Source: Varroa destructor (Eukaryota > Arthropoda > Arachnida > Mesostigmata > Varroidae). Taken from it: a DNA stretch of 64,000 bases. A program made the translations under genes and the position numbers. Positions within the stretch are counted from its first letter, which is position 1; each line of letters begins with the position of its first letter. The DNA lies in assembly GCF_002443255.2 (NCBI RefSeq), contig NW_019211458.1, forward strand, positions 33,103,288 to 33,167,287, read 5' to 3'. Positions 12,232 to 27,200 of this stretch are shown here, piece by piece. The notes below the pieces were generated by a model. It was given only the letters and a program-made list of their open reading frames with translations, was not told the origin of the DNA and did no database searches.

Positions 12232-15200
12232 GTGAGTCTGTATTCGCTTCGGATGATTTCTAACTTAATTTTACTAAACAGTGTTGTATTAATTTTTGAC
12301 GAGTTGTCTCACTGAGGTATCCACTCCGTTAAATCTCTAAACTTAAACGTTTTCGGCGAATTCCTACCATGGAGTCCACTTTCATTGCCTCCGAAGCTCA
12401 ATTACAAAACACGAAGTTGTTATCTAGTTAACTGCTAATGGATCATACTCATCCGATTGCCTTCGACAGAACGCTTGTATAGCTTTTGCTTATATTTTAA
12501 ACATGGACAGTGTTCTCAGTCTTCTTTTTATTGGGGCTAACTCAAACCGTCAAACATCGTCCACAATCATTAAAGGTGGTCCTTATCGTACTAGATAAAC
12601 AAAGCTGACCAGGTCGCTTATTTAATGGAATAAAGAACCGTCGAGGGTAGTATATTATGTTCTGCTAATAAAGCCGCATGCCCTAAATCTTGTTTTACAT
12701 GTTTTATGCTGGAAAAATCAAGAGGTATGCATTTATTTGTAAAAATGCTACTTATAAATTGGTCGGTAATAACTATTGGGTCTGATACGCTTAAGAAATC
12801 TCATCTATAATAAAATGACGACAGCGCCATAATGTTAGTATCGATGCTATATTTTTCAAAAACTATTAACAAGATAAGGGGAATAAGTACTCTACGCATG
12901 TTTCATTGTTTGTTTTTCCAACTTCCTCTAAAAAATAACTATCGGCAAAAATAGACCATTAAAGTTCTTCAGATAGGAAGAAAGCTTTCATATAAATTTT
13001 TTGGAAGGTCATAAGGGCAACGTTGATTGTGATCTTTGCCAAAGGGCTATTGCTCTCCAGGCGTTACAAGAAATTCATTTTGGGAAAATTAGCAAATGCA
13101 TATCAGATTAATTATTTTTGAAAATAATTTTTTTGCGTATCTATTATTAGTGTCTATGAACGAACATAAAAGGAAACCATATAAAGTTTGAGATGCTCTA
13201 TCGTATGAGCCCTATATACAGACTAGTTGGTGTTTGTGTCTGATAATTTACAACCATATGTATATACTATGTTTTGAGCCTATTATTGATACAAGCCTAT
13301 CTATGACCGTTTCTGTCCGAACTACGATTTCTCAATATTTTGACAAGCATTCCTGTAAAAATCTTGCTTTGGCCAATCTGTAATCTGCGTACGTGGATCC
13401 TTTTGCGTACGTGGGGTTTCCTTATTATCGATGTGTAACTTTCGAAATGTACAGACTTACCTCTTAGACAAAATGTGTCAGTCGCACTAAAACATGAACC
13501 GAGCGACACTCGAATGTTACACTAGATTTTGCTTACGTGCCCAAACCCTTTTTCCACAATAGCAAAAAACATTGAACATGAGAAAAACATTGTTTAGCGC
13601 AAATCAATGACTACTATACAATGGTTACCTTCAATTAATATATTGTTATACTACAAATGGCAAGTAATGGAAAAGATCACTCTAAAATGATGACGATAGT
13701 TTGGTAACCCATAATTTTTGTTTGTTTTTTAAATGTTTAATTACCTACCTGCTAATGCGTACCATCCAATTTCTTTTATAGTTCAAATACTGCGCGAAGT
13801 CGTCTTGGTCGTAGCAATACAACCCATCGTCCATGAAGCTCAGTTTTACAACTAAAAATTTAGCCTTAGCTAGTCTTTCCATAGTTATAGTTATTCTTCC
13901 AGACCGAATAGTTTTTAGAATATTTTTTGCCTATTTTTTGCGACCGGATGAATAGGCTGGCCACGCGGCGTGGAAGATTGTGCAGACAATAGTTTAGCTC
14001 TGCTAAAGATATCTACAATAGCAGAGGAAGCAGCAGCAGTCGATGAAGCGAGACTCGATCGACTTAGGTACAAAATAAAGTTGTACGAGCGGTTCGATCA
14101 CCTGCATCCTATTGCATTTAAAATCGATAGCCAGAATTTGCTTGATAGCATCAGCTGCTTGAAGTATCGCTTGTAAATACGAACTTAAATAATTAGTAAA
14201 ATACCTATTAGTATCTAAATGGGAAACAAGGAGACTCGAGGAGTACAGACCGAAGAGCGAATTATCATTCAATCGTGTTGAGTCTTTCGCTCTAATTGGA
14301 GATGCATATATGGTAAAACACTTTTGAAAAGGATTCTCTAGTGCTTTGTAGAATTAACTTACCATATCCCAGACTCAAAAATAGTCTTTCGGACACCTCA
14401 GGGATAATTACAGTTGGTTTTTTGTGTTGCCATTATGTTTTGTTAACGCATCCTTCTATTTGAGGCTTCTCTGGATTTTCATTATCGCTTTTAAGTTACA
14501 TTTTCTGCCTTCGACGGTTGCTACCTATTTAAGATGACAACTTTTCAACTACTGACAAATAGCGTTATGGCCGTTGGCATTAAACAATAAGAAACTTTGG
14601 TAACACAAAAGTCGTATAGTCATGGTGGGTTTGTTACGGCTGGACCATTTCTGTAAGGGGATAGCGAATCCCGAGCCGATCGTTTTTAAAACAATATCCG
14701 TTATGTTTTAAATACACTAACTCCGCTAGCAAAGTCATATTGCCGACATAAAGCAAAATGAAATGATAATAAATGTTTTCACTCTTCGCAATTCAGGAAC
14801 TGTTAGCGTCCCAGCAAACGATTCAAAAGTATGCTTACCGTTGTTGTCCTCGCTATTTTTACTGTTACTTTTACGTTTGTGCCGTTCAAGCGATCAGCTG
14901 TGATACAGACATTGGAACCATGCGAGTGTAGCAACACGTGTACAGACCTAATTAAGGTGCATCATTTAATTTTGATTGGCTAAACTTATGGACAAGTGGA
15001 GCAAGGAGGCAGGGGCAACGGTCCAGCTAAAACTATAGAATAAATTGCGAAAGAAAAATAAACATTTTGCTAAAAAAAAAGAGGATTGTTCCCTTGCTTC
15101 TGCTAAAACAGTAACATCCATGTCGTGCAGCAGCTACAGAATACAGCCACAATGAGGCATCGACTATAGAAACAATTCAATTTCCCTTCTTCCTTGAAAT

Positions 15201-18200
15201 CTATTCACCAGTCGTCGATAGTAGCAGAGGTAATAGCACAGTATATATAGATAGCTGTAGTATTAAGGTTACGTTGGTTTTGATTATTACAAGGTGTCTA
15301 CAGGACTTCCGTCGATTTGATCTATCGAAACGAATGGCACTGAAGTTCGATCTAATTTCAGCAGTCCTAGATACGTAATCAACTAAGCTTCAATGGCGAT
15401 TATGTACTCCATAAGCCATAGTCAAACAGCTAACATAAGTAAGGTTACTTGGTACGTGTGTCAACCTGTACGGAATTAATTGAAGTTATCTATGCTACAT
15501 GTACGCTGATATCGTTTGATTTAACATCGCAGTTGTAGCGCGCTAAATTTTGTCGCTATGACTTGTGGTACCTAAAACCACCACGACGAGACGTTTTCTT
15601 ATCACAGTATGCACGTAACTGCGATCCAGTGTGTCTTGCTATTCAGAGACAGTAACACTTTACGAAGTAACGGCCATTTTTGACGATGGTTAATCGTCCC
15701 GGTTCCATTTGTGAAAGTCGCCGAGGGATTAGTTAAACGTAGCCATTTTGTTTATATAGCCTGTGAGCCAAATGCGTTAAGTACAACATATTTCAATGGT
15801 AATTAACATGTTTATTGAAAGAAAATCGACTGGTCGCAGATTCTATTTTGTGAGGCCGCCGTACGAGAGGTCCTTCGACAAAGCTTTGGCTTATAATAAG
15901 ACATATGAGGAACGTGATTTTATTTTTTGTTATTATTACAATTATGATTTATGGCTTTACCTCTTTAGGAACACTTTACCTTATACTTGCGTTTTAACTA
16001 CATGGCTTCTTCTAAAGTAATGGCTTTCAGCGGTTGTCGAAACGTAACTTATTGCTGGCATGCTATTGCCTGCATACGCGAACTCACATACCCAATCATA
16101 TACATATCTACGTACATGTATATAAATGAAGTCATATAATCATGTAATCTTAGGATCACCAAAGAAGATATCAAGTTGATAGCATTTGTTGAAATGACTG
16201 CTTCCGAGATATTATAGTCTCAGTGTAGACATTCTATATGCATCTTGGTTTGCATTTTCGCTTGTAAAGCCATTTCCAACGTCACTGGATAGCGCACGGA
16301 ACTTCAGCTGCCCTATGGAGCTCTTAATGCTTAGATAGATTTCGTTTGCTTTCCATACTATGCCGCTACGCAAAAACGCTTAACAGGCAAATATATATCA
16401 TTTTTTGTATCTAATATCCGGAGTAGGAGCGTGTTCTATATTTTTGTTAAGAGCTGTCTCACTTCGCTATTACTCAGCCATGTTTTATCGCATTTCCTGG
16501 CAATAATCGGCAGCATTCAGGGAACTAAATAAGTCAATTCTTTTTCATTTTTTATAATTTTTTCAAGCTTAGGTTGACTTTTCCTTTGTGCGGAATTTCG
16601 AAATTTTAGTGGTTTGTTTACGATCAAAAAAATTAGCTTATCGCAATTATGAGTCAGTTACCGTTAATGACGATCGATTAATAACAATTCATTTAATGTA
16701 TTCGTACGGTGGAAGTGGAGAAGGCTTTTGCCTGCTATCCGCTTAGCGTGACCGTCAGGAGATGATGATGTATCAAGGAATTGCGTCTGTAAGCCTTTTC
16801 TAGGCAAATCAGATTTTACTTATGGAAGTGAAGCGGTTTTGTACGCACACTTCCCCCAATGGGTATTGGCTGCGGTGACAATCTATATGTTGATATAGCT
16901 TCGTTTTAACAATAGAGATATCTCATTGATTCGGTCAATATGAGTGAGAGCTGGTCATGGTTATGATGTCCAACTATAATAAGCCCAGACGTCGATCGAC
17001 TTAATAATAACAATATGCTAACGGGTAGAGGAGCCGATAGTATCCGGCTACATTTGATGAACATTTGATGTAAGAAACACAATCGGATACACTACATACA
17101 CAAGCGATCGTAAAGTTGGGCAGGCCAATGCAAACTGAATAAAATGGGCGGAAAATATTTACAAATACAACGCCATAGAGGCAGGTGGGGCAGTCGCTTC
17201 CTCGTCAGTAACGGCTGACTACAATAACAACATTGGCTGCCTGAACGAATAATTCAGACGTCCTCACATGTATCGTTAGTGTGCGTTAGACTATGCTGTT
17301 GCTGCTTTTCGATTTGTCTGTCTCGATCTGTCGGCTTGCAAGTCTATTACCCACCCGTCGGACAAACGCGCGATGGCCACACTTCGACGCCGTTCATTTA
17401 CACAGCTTTATCTATTAGCTGCTGTCGCATCGACAGCACAACTGGACGTAATTGTCAAGAACCGAAAAAACAACAACAACAAGGGTGGCAGCAGCAGCTC
17501 TACCGCGATTCATTGGTCGCTTCGATCATCTCGGTCGGTTTCGACCCATGAAACCCAAGTCACTCAGTCAATCGTATTATCATCATAGCTACTAGAAGTA
17601 GCAGCGCTAGCACGAAGGCGACGTACAGGAGATGCGGTCTGAATGGCAACGAGAGACAACGGCTACTGGCGGTGGTCAGCATCGGCCAGCAGCAGAAAAA
17701 TACGTTTATGCGTTCAACCTCCGAAACCAGTGGTTGAAGCTGATGAATGCGTGTATGCCTGTGCCCATGTGTGTTTGCTTGTTTGTTTGTGCATCTGCTT
17801 GAGTCTACGCTTGTGTAAGCAGGTCAGGTAGACAGGTAGCTCCTTGCCCCATGAGCAAGTCTAATACTGTTATGTAGTATTTATAGCGGCGACAACACGA
17901 CTGCATTCGCATATCGTGCTTGTCTTCTTTGTCTTCATATTTTTACATCTAGTAGGCTGCATGTAGGGTACCAGCATACAACGGAAGGCGTTACCACAAA
18001 GACTCCAACAGAAGGAGGTGCGCGGTGTTAACATCAACATCAGAATTACAACACAACAACAATAGAAACAATAACATAAAATCAAGTAATAGCAACGGTA
18101 CCAAGAACAATATCACCGACAACGGAATTAACAGGACAACTGTTAAAATTCATTACGCTTCAGCACACACATACATGGCTACGTTAAACAGTATCAGGAA

Positions 18201-21200
18201 AGATCTGGTTATTACTTGTCTTGCTCGACGCAGCTACGCCTTACTCTTTTCTCGAAAATTTAGAACATGCGAATATTTTGTGCGGTTTTGTTAAACGACG
18301 ACGATACGTCTCTATCTGTGTTCGGCCTACGCAATCCAATGAACCATTTAATCCCTAAACCAAAAAATCCACTTAGAAATCATCATGGCCACAAGTTATA
18401 ACGGCGATACAACATCGACAAGGGCAACCAACTAATTAACACACAAGGGGCTTGGCCACATAACGACAACAACATAGTGATAAACATGTCTTCGTTGATT
18501 GTCGTTGTTATATGCTCAATAACATATTTTTTTTAATGAATCTTGTAATGAAAATTGTCAAGCAAAATTTAAACGGAAAAGCTAGTTGGTCACCAATTTG
18601 CTGTACGTTAGCTCTTCGCGCTTACTGTTTTAGCAGTCATTTCATAATTTGTAGTGCGAACACCCAATAGTCCAATAGCCGATCATCGTATAAAGTTTTT
18701 CCAAAAAAAGAAAAAAGTTGTAACGGCAGCTTTATTGATTACCGAAAGCCCAACTCTTTTGATAGCACCGGAAATTTTGTTGGTATCGGTGTCTGACTGT
18801 GTATATGAGCGATTTATCAAGCCAAGCTTAGTCGTAATTGTTGGGCTTGTGCTTAATGGAGACCCTTTCGAACGAAGCACAGAAGAAAGCGGCATATGAT
18901 TATTTCGGCTTAAAAACTACTTTCAGCATCACGGACCAAGACCATGCAATATGGATATATAAGCTCCAAGTAATACGTAAAAAACCCAATCTTAAAAATA
19001 TATATTATGTCAAAGAGGCATCCCAACCAGATAGCGAAGCACACTGAAGAGAACCCGTAAAATAAGTGCTCAGTGTTTCGTAGTCAGGTCATTTTTATGA
19101 ATTTTTAATTACTAAATTTGAACTTCGATGCGTTAGGGGTTTTTTATTTTTTTTTTTCAAGATATGTTGAACATACAGTCCTGAAAGTCAAAAGGCAAAA
19201 CGGGAGGTTTAGATGAAATGGGCCCTCAATATTTTGGAAAACTTAGGCTTATACTTGATGCAAAAAATAGATTTGTAATAAAATTGAAATAAGCGCGATA
19301 TATAGACATAGAAATGAATGTAGATGATGATGATTTGTTTATAAATGAGATTATTCGTAGTTTGGTCGAACACAGTTCGTGTTTTAATAAAGCTAAGCAC
19401 GTCCGTCGTTGTGACATAATCAACAGTATAATTAGTCCATTTATCACCAATAGCGGACGTCTGGCTTCTCAAGCTCCCACAAACGTAATTCTACTGGCTA
19501 CGTATATCTACTTCTATTTATTTCCAAAAACTGGACGTTAATGCGGGCCGATAGCAGAGTGCGAGTAGGCCCCCAGCGACCTAACTTTAATCAACGCAGA
19601 GACCATCTAAATGTAGGTATTACATAGAGAGGAGCGACAAAGTCCAACAATTGCGGAAAAACTTAAATAAAAGCATAGAAAAATGGGGTAAACGAATTAA
19701 ATCATTATGTCAATAATAACAGAAAAAAGCACCAGATGTGCGTCATTGACAATCGTTTACGTGACCGCGAGCTATTTATGTTATTACTCATTTATTGAAA
19801 GATAATACACACACTCACATAATTGATTTCTGCACATGCTTCTATATTTTCCATATGCATGACTGATAGCCTATTTATCTGCCGCCTTGGCTTCATATAT
19901 ATGCCTATTTTTCATCTTAAATACAATCCTACGTTTGGTCTTTTGTGCAGTTATGTATGCCGTTTGTGTCGATAAATGCATTTTTTTAGAGTACTTTTTT
20001 TTATATTAAACATCATTGTATAAGCTTTTGGCTCGTAAATTAGCGAAGCTAAATTGTCACATTTAGTGTCCTAAGGGGTGCTACTTTTTTCTGTAGGACA
20101 ATTCGAGGGCAATTTTGTTATGCAAGCTCCTTGGCCGCTGTTAGGTTTTTGGAACTAAAGCATACTTCGTGCCAATGACAGAAACACCGAAATGGCGCTA
20201 CTTGATAACTGTAATTAACTAATAAATGCCGCGTTGGGTATGGGAAGAGACAGATCGTCTCGATGATCTGTCCTCCGCTTTCTATCTAGGTAGGCTCCTG
20301 GATTAGCAACAGCAACTATTTCCATACAAAGGACTGCCTTGCTGGAAGTATGACTCGTCATAGCTTACTTCTTAGCAAACTTCTCAATGAAAGCTTAAGA
20401 CTCGTTTGATAGAATCTAGATCTTTCGTTAGCCCTCACACTATACAATATGCAGCGCGAAATTACCGATGGACGGTTTCGGCTCGTATCGGATACTGAAC
20501 TGCAGGATGAGAGGCCAGCACTTCATTTGTAGTTTTTGTAAAGGGACAAGGCTTGTAAACATTTCAGGAGAACTCAAATACATTAAAAAGAATTAAAGAA
20601 GAGTAAATCCATATATCTGGCTATGAGATGACATCCTTAACAGTTCTATTTTCAGACCTTAAGCGTGAATCATCCTAATCATGTCTAAGGCGCATCGTAT
20701 AACAATTTGATTTTGTTCTCGCTTTCATTTCGTTTTTGACGGATTTGTCCGACCTGCTTTGAAGGGTTGTACCTGGGTGCTGCATTATTCGCTGAGGTTT
20801 TTTTTGTCTCGACCTTGTGATTGCGAATCGCGTTTTTTATTTTGCCGTAACCAAGTTTCTGCAGTACCAATGATAGCGTTCTAATACATAGTATGTTTTT
20901 ACAAAAGGTAAGGGAAGTTGATATAGTCTTTGTAAATCTCTATTTTTTTTTTTATAAAAATTTTAATAACTTTTAAAAGTCTTATCAAATCCTACTAATA
21001 AGAATCTGAGTTATAGCATATTTGCAGTTTTTTGGCAACGTCAGTAGAGTATTAACATTACCGTGCAGAAAAGAACAAAAACAGCTGAAAGAACTTGACC
21101 ATTAAGTTAATCTAGAAATTACTTGCAACAGCTGACTGAACCTGGTATCAATTGTTATTTATTCGGAGTACACATAATACTTCGCGGAAACAGAATGATT

Positions 21201-24200
21201 AGTAAGTTCCATATGGTCGCTTGATCAAAGTGCAAGATGTGAACAAAATTCTAGGATTTATTCAGCTTATTAAGGAAAATTGGGTCTTTATAAGTCGCCA
21301 ATGTGTGATTTTAAGCTGAACTTCAGCTATCCTCTTTAACTAAATCCTCGGAGCTACTCGGCCGAGGGAAGTGCAATGCTTTCTTGAAAAATTAGCGCAG
21401 ATCTCTACCTATTTTTGACTCGGCAAGTATATCTCTCAAAAATTACGCATAGAGTATTCGCCAGTGTTGTAAAGGCTTGCTTTAAAAAATTATTAACACC
21501 GTTTCGGATTGAACATCTCGAAAAAGGTCTTCAGCATCATGGCTCCAATAGGACGTAGGTGGAAACTCAGGAAGGCAATCATTGCTAATGATGAAGGACA
21601 ACTAGCATGCCATACAAAATCAATTCATGATTTGCCTCGGAATCATGTTCTAGACCAATTTGACCATTTAATTTTACACCATAATTTCCGATTATTTTCT
21701 TTTCAACGTCATTGATACAGTTGAGGTTCATTTAAGTATGCTCTCTACATTCTTCGAAGCCAGAAAGACCTTTTGAATATTCTATGTTTGGTAAGTTGAA
21801 CACTTATTCAGTTTTCATAAGATCAAATTCACGTATCGCTCTGCACACCTGCTTCCATATTATATATTTTTTGTTAGATTAAAACGTACACAGACATAAT
21901 GTACCATGCTTTTTATCTATAGTTTACCGTAAATCATTTACATTAGTGCATGTAGCAATGCGCATCAGATGTGTATTAGTAATTGTTATGAAATGTACTT
22001 CATAATGAATAGATGCTTCATAATAAAGGGGTCCGGCGTTATTGTGACACCAATAATCGAATTGTTGCTTTTATTGATTGAACCGGCGCAATCTAATGCA
22101 CTATGTAAAGAGAAGCAATATTGCTTTTGTAAAGTGTCTGAAAAGATGAACCTAAGTTACCTTTCTTATCAAGAAATCATATCATGATGCATAATCATGG
22201 GTGTGCTTATCATACTAGATATAAAACCGGGCACCGTTTGGAAACGGGTTTAAATCGTGCGATCATTAATCAACTCATCAGCAATAACACCAACAATAAC
22301 AATGTTAACTGTGACTACAAAAACATTGCGTTGTGATTAGTGATAACACTAACTATAATATGGTTTTCATTTTCATTTACCAAGGCGAGCCGCTACCAGC
22401 GGGGAGAGGCTCGATCGGCAATGCAGACTCGTACGCTGGTACGGCCTCGGTTGCCCCCGAGCAGGTGAGCCATTTCCTCGTACCGTCCAGCTATCATCAG
22501 CAAAGACAACGGACTCCGCGTTACGAACGCGTACAGGATGAGCCGCACGAGATAAATCGTCGTCCGCAGGAAGAATATCAACGAAATCTGAATAGTCCTG
22601 AAAAACCTGATCATCTTCAACATGTTGCTTATCAGTCAACCCATCAATCTTCGCACCAGCAGTCGCCTCAGAGTGCTGAGCAGGATGTTTTTAAAAACGC
22701 GGAAAAAGCGACAGTAAACGCTCATTCAATAAAGCAATACCAAACGCGTCAGCATAATCTGCCGCTGATGGATTCGGGTGCACCCCAGCATCAGCAGACG
22801 CAGTACTACCAAGCAAGGCAACAATATCACCATCAGCAACAACCGATTGGGTATAAAGACCAACATTTCTATTTTATATGAAACGTCTTCCGACGATTAA
22901 TACGGTTTGCCACATACAACCATGCACATTTTATCTTTTATTTTCTTTCGCTACTCCAACGCATACATCAGTGACGTCCATTGCAAGCGTATACGACGCG
23001 TATCAGCATGAAGGCCGTTAGGAAATGACCTTGTTAGTTCTCTGGCGTCAAGAAAAGCTCAAAGAAGTTTTAAATTCCGACGTAACAATCAGAGTCAACT
23101 CTCGCAAGGGTGCTGCTATTCTGTGTCAACAACACCGAATACCGATGCTGGCAGCGAGATGTTACATTACTTTCATGAAAGGATGAGGATTTAATCAGTG
23201 GGGAGAAGCGTTAAAGGCCAAGAGTCGAACGAGAATTGAAAGCAAGATATATATGTTGAAGGGAAACGCATCTGCAAGTTGTCTACAGTTTAACATTAGG
23301 TGTTCAAATAGACTTTAGGATTTCTCCAAAAATATGACGAATTATGCGAAGTTAGAAATTTAATGGCTTTTATGTTGTTGGGATACACATATTTCTCGGC
23401 TCAACTGATTTATTAAGCGGCCAGCAGCTAGATAGATAGATAGATAGGTACAGCATGGATGACGCATAAGGATCATAGAAAAGCCTTAATTCATTTATAC
23501 CAATTTATTCATGGGTTAGACATGAACAGGTCCAGTACGTGTATGCAGATGAACAGCAAGGTGCTCGCAACACAAAAGGGGCTGCTTCGACCGAGCAAGC
23601 CGGCTCAGGCCGACATACGCCATTTCCAACGCATCTAGGACAACAACACCCCCAGCAACATGGATATACTTACGGCGAAACTGCCCACTACACCTCGCAG
23701 AATGCCCAGCAGCATTCGACAGGAAAGGTAGCGCTCGGTTTTTACGAAACATTTCTATCTCTTCTGCATTTATCCTCTGCGTATTTTTCAAGGCGGGTCT
23801 GGCAGATATCTGTTTCAAACTGCGCAACTACTGCTCACTCTAAGAAATATCTCTTTTTCGATAGAAAAATACATAAATATATTGAAAGAATATATTTGGA
23901 CATTGTTATGTGGGCCACTGCCTATTGAAACAGTTGAGAATGTATTCAATCTTATTATTAACAAGACCTTGTATTGTCGACAAAGCGTGTTTCGGCGAAG
24001 AGTCAAATCTGACATTTCCCGCAAAGATTTCCTGTTTAGGAAATGTGCCGTAAGGCAATTTCTTTAAATTTTTTTGCTGATGTTATACTCTCTATACCCT
24101 AGCATGGGCCTGCTTTGCGACTATCGCTATTAATTTTTGATAATAATCTCGAAATATATGGCTCGTATAGGGGTTGTCTACAAAACACTTTATGGCAGCA

Positions 24201-27200
24201 TTATAAATTGTAAACTCTATACAGATTATGAATCCTAGAACATGTTTTTTTTAGGAGGAAGAAGAAGAGCCATCGGATGATGTTCTCCTTGCACATATTC
24301 CCTTACCGAAATCGAAGATTGCAGTTGAGATGGACGACACGGACGATGGACGCTTGCAGCGTCAGTCTGATGGTCCAAACACAATTCCTGACGAAAAATC
24401 ACAGCATTCCACGCAAAATGCGGGGCCCATTTACCGGGTAATTAACCCGGCGGATAATAGGGTGCGTCATCTATTTTATTTTCAAGATTTTAGGCCTAGT
24501 TTTGGTGCGTATGGAGGCAAGCGTTTGAAAACTTTTTATACTATTCGTAAACGGGAACATAAATCAGAAAATTTCGCAAGCGAAATAACTTAAATTGTCT
24601 AAACAATTAAACTGTAACTAAAAAACATGCTTTTACTATTAGGCTACTTAGAAACGCACCCGACCATCTGTGAGATGATCCACTTCTATTCTCAAAGTAA
24701 ACTAACCCGTACTTTTGAAATGTCAAGAAAAAAGATAATTCCATATTTACAAATGGCTTTTCGCAATATTATTTGACTATATTCAAAAGAAACATTGTAA
24801 GGCATTTGTTGGAGGGGTCCTTTGGAGCGAAATAAAAAAAGCTAGGATGGCCACAGACGCGTGACATCACACAAAAAAAACATTTCTAGTGGCATTTGTT
24901 GAATTGTATAAGGTGACATAATTATCTATTTACATAAGTGTATCTTTTATCATTAACGCCTCTAAACTGAACAGACCGGCGATGCCATACGACCTTTACC
25001 TTGATAAAAGAAAAACAGCATCTGCCGCAAATAAGTTTTTTGATCCGTGGCAGTATTTTGCTCAGCAGTGCAAAAATAAGTAATTGAAATGCATGTAAAA
25101 GACAGTTTACTGTTACATTTGTCTGATGTCGGTAGCCGACGCTCTGATCAAAAGCACCAAACGAACACCTGATCTTTTGTATGTTGCTAACTTAATACAA
25201 CTGAGTGCCGAGTTCACCCAACTGGCTAGTTAATGGAATGGAAAATACACGTGATTCGGAAGTTCTGCTGATTAATTTTTGATATGTGTTTACTGTACAA
25301 ACTATAGAGTGCCAAATCGTAGTGGCGCATTGATTGTTAGGATAAATAAAATAATCGTATATAGTTGAAAGGCATATTTGTTCTAATGACTGTTTTACTT
25401 TAAGGGAACATATAAAGCCATGTCAGCTACCTATACGACTCCGAATACTACCATGGGATCTTAAATCGATAACGAGTGATTCTAACAATTTGTTATAGCG
25501 TAAACATCTTTTTTTCTTTCTTTTAACTTTCCTAGGAGATATCAGTGGGAACTGATGCCCAGTCGCTGGAATACGACTTCAAGCAGCATTTTAGGCAGAG
25601 CCATGCTAAGCGTCACGACGGTCGGTCTAGTGTTGAAGCTTCCGCTTACCGCGGTGCAACACTTCCACGGAGCCAAAACTTGCGCAAGGAGCGCCATTTC
25701 ACAGTTAGGGCCAGCGCTGTAACACCCCGAGAGGATCATACGGTACATCGATAGATGGACAGGCAGATTTGGCCATGTTTTTTCGCCACTAGTAGCTTGT
25801 TCGATATGTCATGTTCAGAAGTAATGTTATGCATTATCTTCCCAGCGTTTCTGTTCGAAAGTGATTAATAACACGCAACTGAACTCTTAGATATGCATAA
25901 GGTTCAAAACCAAAGACCAATTTTCTAAAACGACGATAGGACAGAGTATACGACAAAGGCCTGTGTAAAATATACCTTACATTGATGAAAAATTCTCTGT
26001 TTATCTTTGCGAAGTATTCCATGCAAAGTTCCACGTACAGTTATAAGGAAGATTTGTTTTATATGTGATACCTACATTTCTTCTATATGATGAAAAACGG
26101 ATAGACACAATCTTTCAAGTACTACGTGCGGTACGGTACGGTCGTTAATTATAGCTTCAAATGAATGGCTCCTAGTTCGAAACGGGGGTGTGTAGGCCTG
26201 CTCTCAAACCTAGACGAATATATGGTGTTAACTTTGGTAGACAAACATGTTATCACTACGACAAGGATAAATACACCAAAATGTTATATGAACATGTTTT
26301 GAAACAAGGTTTCCCTAAAGTGTCCCGAACTTTTCTTTTTATGGTGATTTGATATATGTAATAGGTAGTATATTTTTCTCTTTTTATGTTTACAAAATTA
26401 GCAACATCAAGGTAGGTGAAGTTTCTTGTAACATATATGCGCATGTTCCGGTAAAGACCTATATATCTTTGAGTTTATCCCTAATTAAAAATCCTAGGGT
26501 GCCTTAGTCTGCGTATTAATGCATTATCATTTTATTTTCGTACCGACTCGTAACAACCAACGGATGGAAAAGTAAGAATTTATGAAGATTCTGCATCATA
26601 TACTACGTAAATTGTATAGCTGATATTGTGCCTATGCCTTTTTATACTGGGATGGATATCACGCATCTGGCTATTTGCTTGTACCCAATATATCCGTTGT
26701 GAATTACCTTTGATTACGTTTCATTGGTTAGCGCAAAAGCAGTAACATATTGTTTTTACTATGTTGTGATTTTTTTCTATAGTTATACTCGAAGACACAG
26801 GCTTACATTATACCACAACAACACGCGCTTCATCAAGTAAGTGTCCTACAATATTGAGATTAGCTGATCCAATTTAAACGCTGTTATTACAAATATAATT
26901 ATGAGAACAGTGTTAAATATATGTTCATCAAACTGCATTTAAATCCTCTTTTGCACAAAGAATCATGCTAATTTAGCTGAAGTACAGAACTACAGTAGAG
27001 CGTTGGATTAACTCAGGGCTCGCTAAAGGAGACTGTAATGTGAAGGACCAGTTGTTCGAAGACGGAGTGCAACAGGCTAAGAATAACAAAAGCATTAATT
27101 AACAATATTGGCATCTTACTGCAGACGGACCTTCAAACACCGGCCGGGTTTCAAGCATCCTTCCGGAAAGCGACACTACAGCAGTCTACTGATTCCTCAA

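Larger units (their letters stand above)
12232..22384 (+). other. Gene A intron of about 10 kb
   Basis: Bounded by GTGAGT at 12232 and a tttcatttaccaag acceptor before 22385, with matching phase 1. It holds candidate exons at 13956 and 14831 and a CAA/CAG-rich stretch at about 17100-18500, described separately. The rest is AT-rich with nothing recognisable. Confidence 0.5.

Noticed and set aside
11977..12315. 112-codon ORF starting MLVTRINSRPEG
   Set aside because: Overlaps the first visible exon of gene A in another frame; only the DQFSP frame fits the phase of the 22385 exon.
17279..18294. Several plus-strand ORFs rich in Asn, Ser, Gly and Cys
   Set aside because: They follow from CAA/AAC/CAG-type low-complexity DNA; no convincing start or donor.
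26160..26200. tRNA-like B-box (gttcgaaac)
   Set aside because: No matching A-box or cloverleaf could be formed around it.
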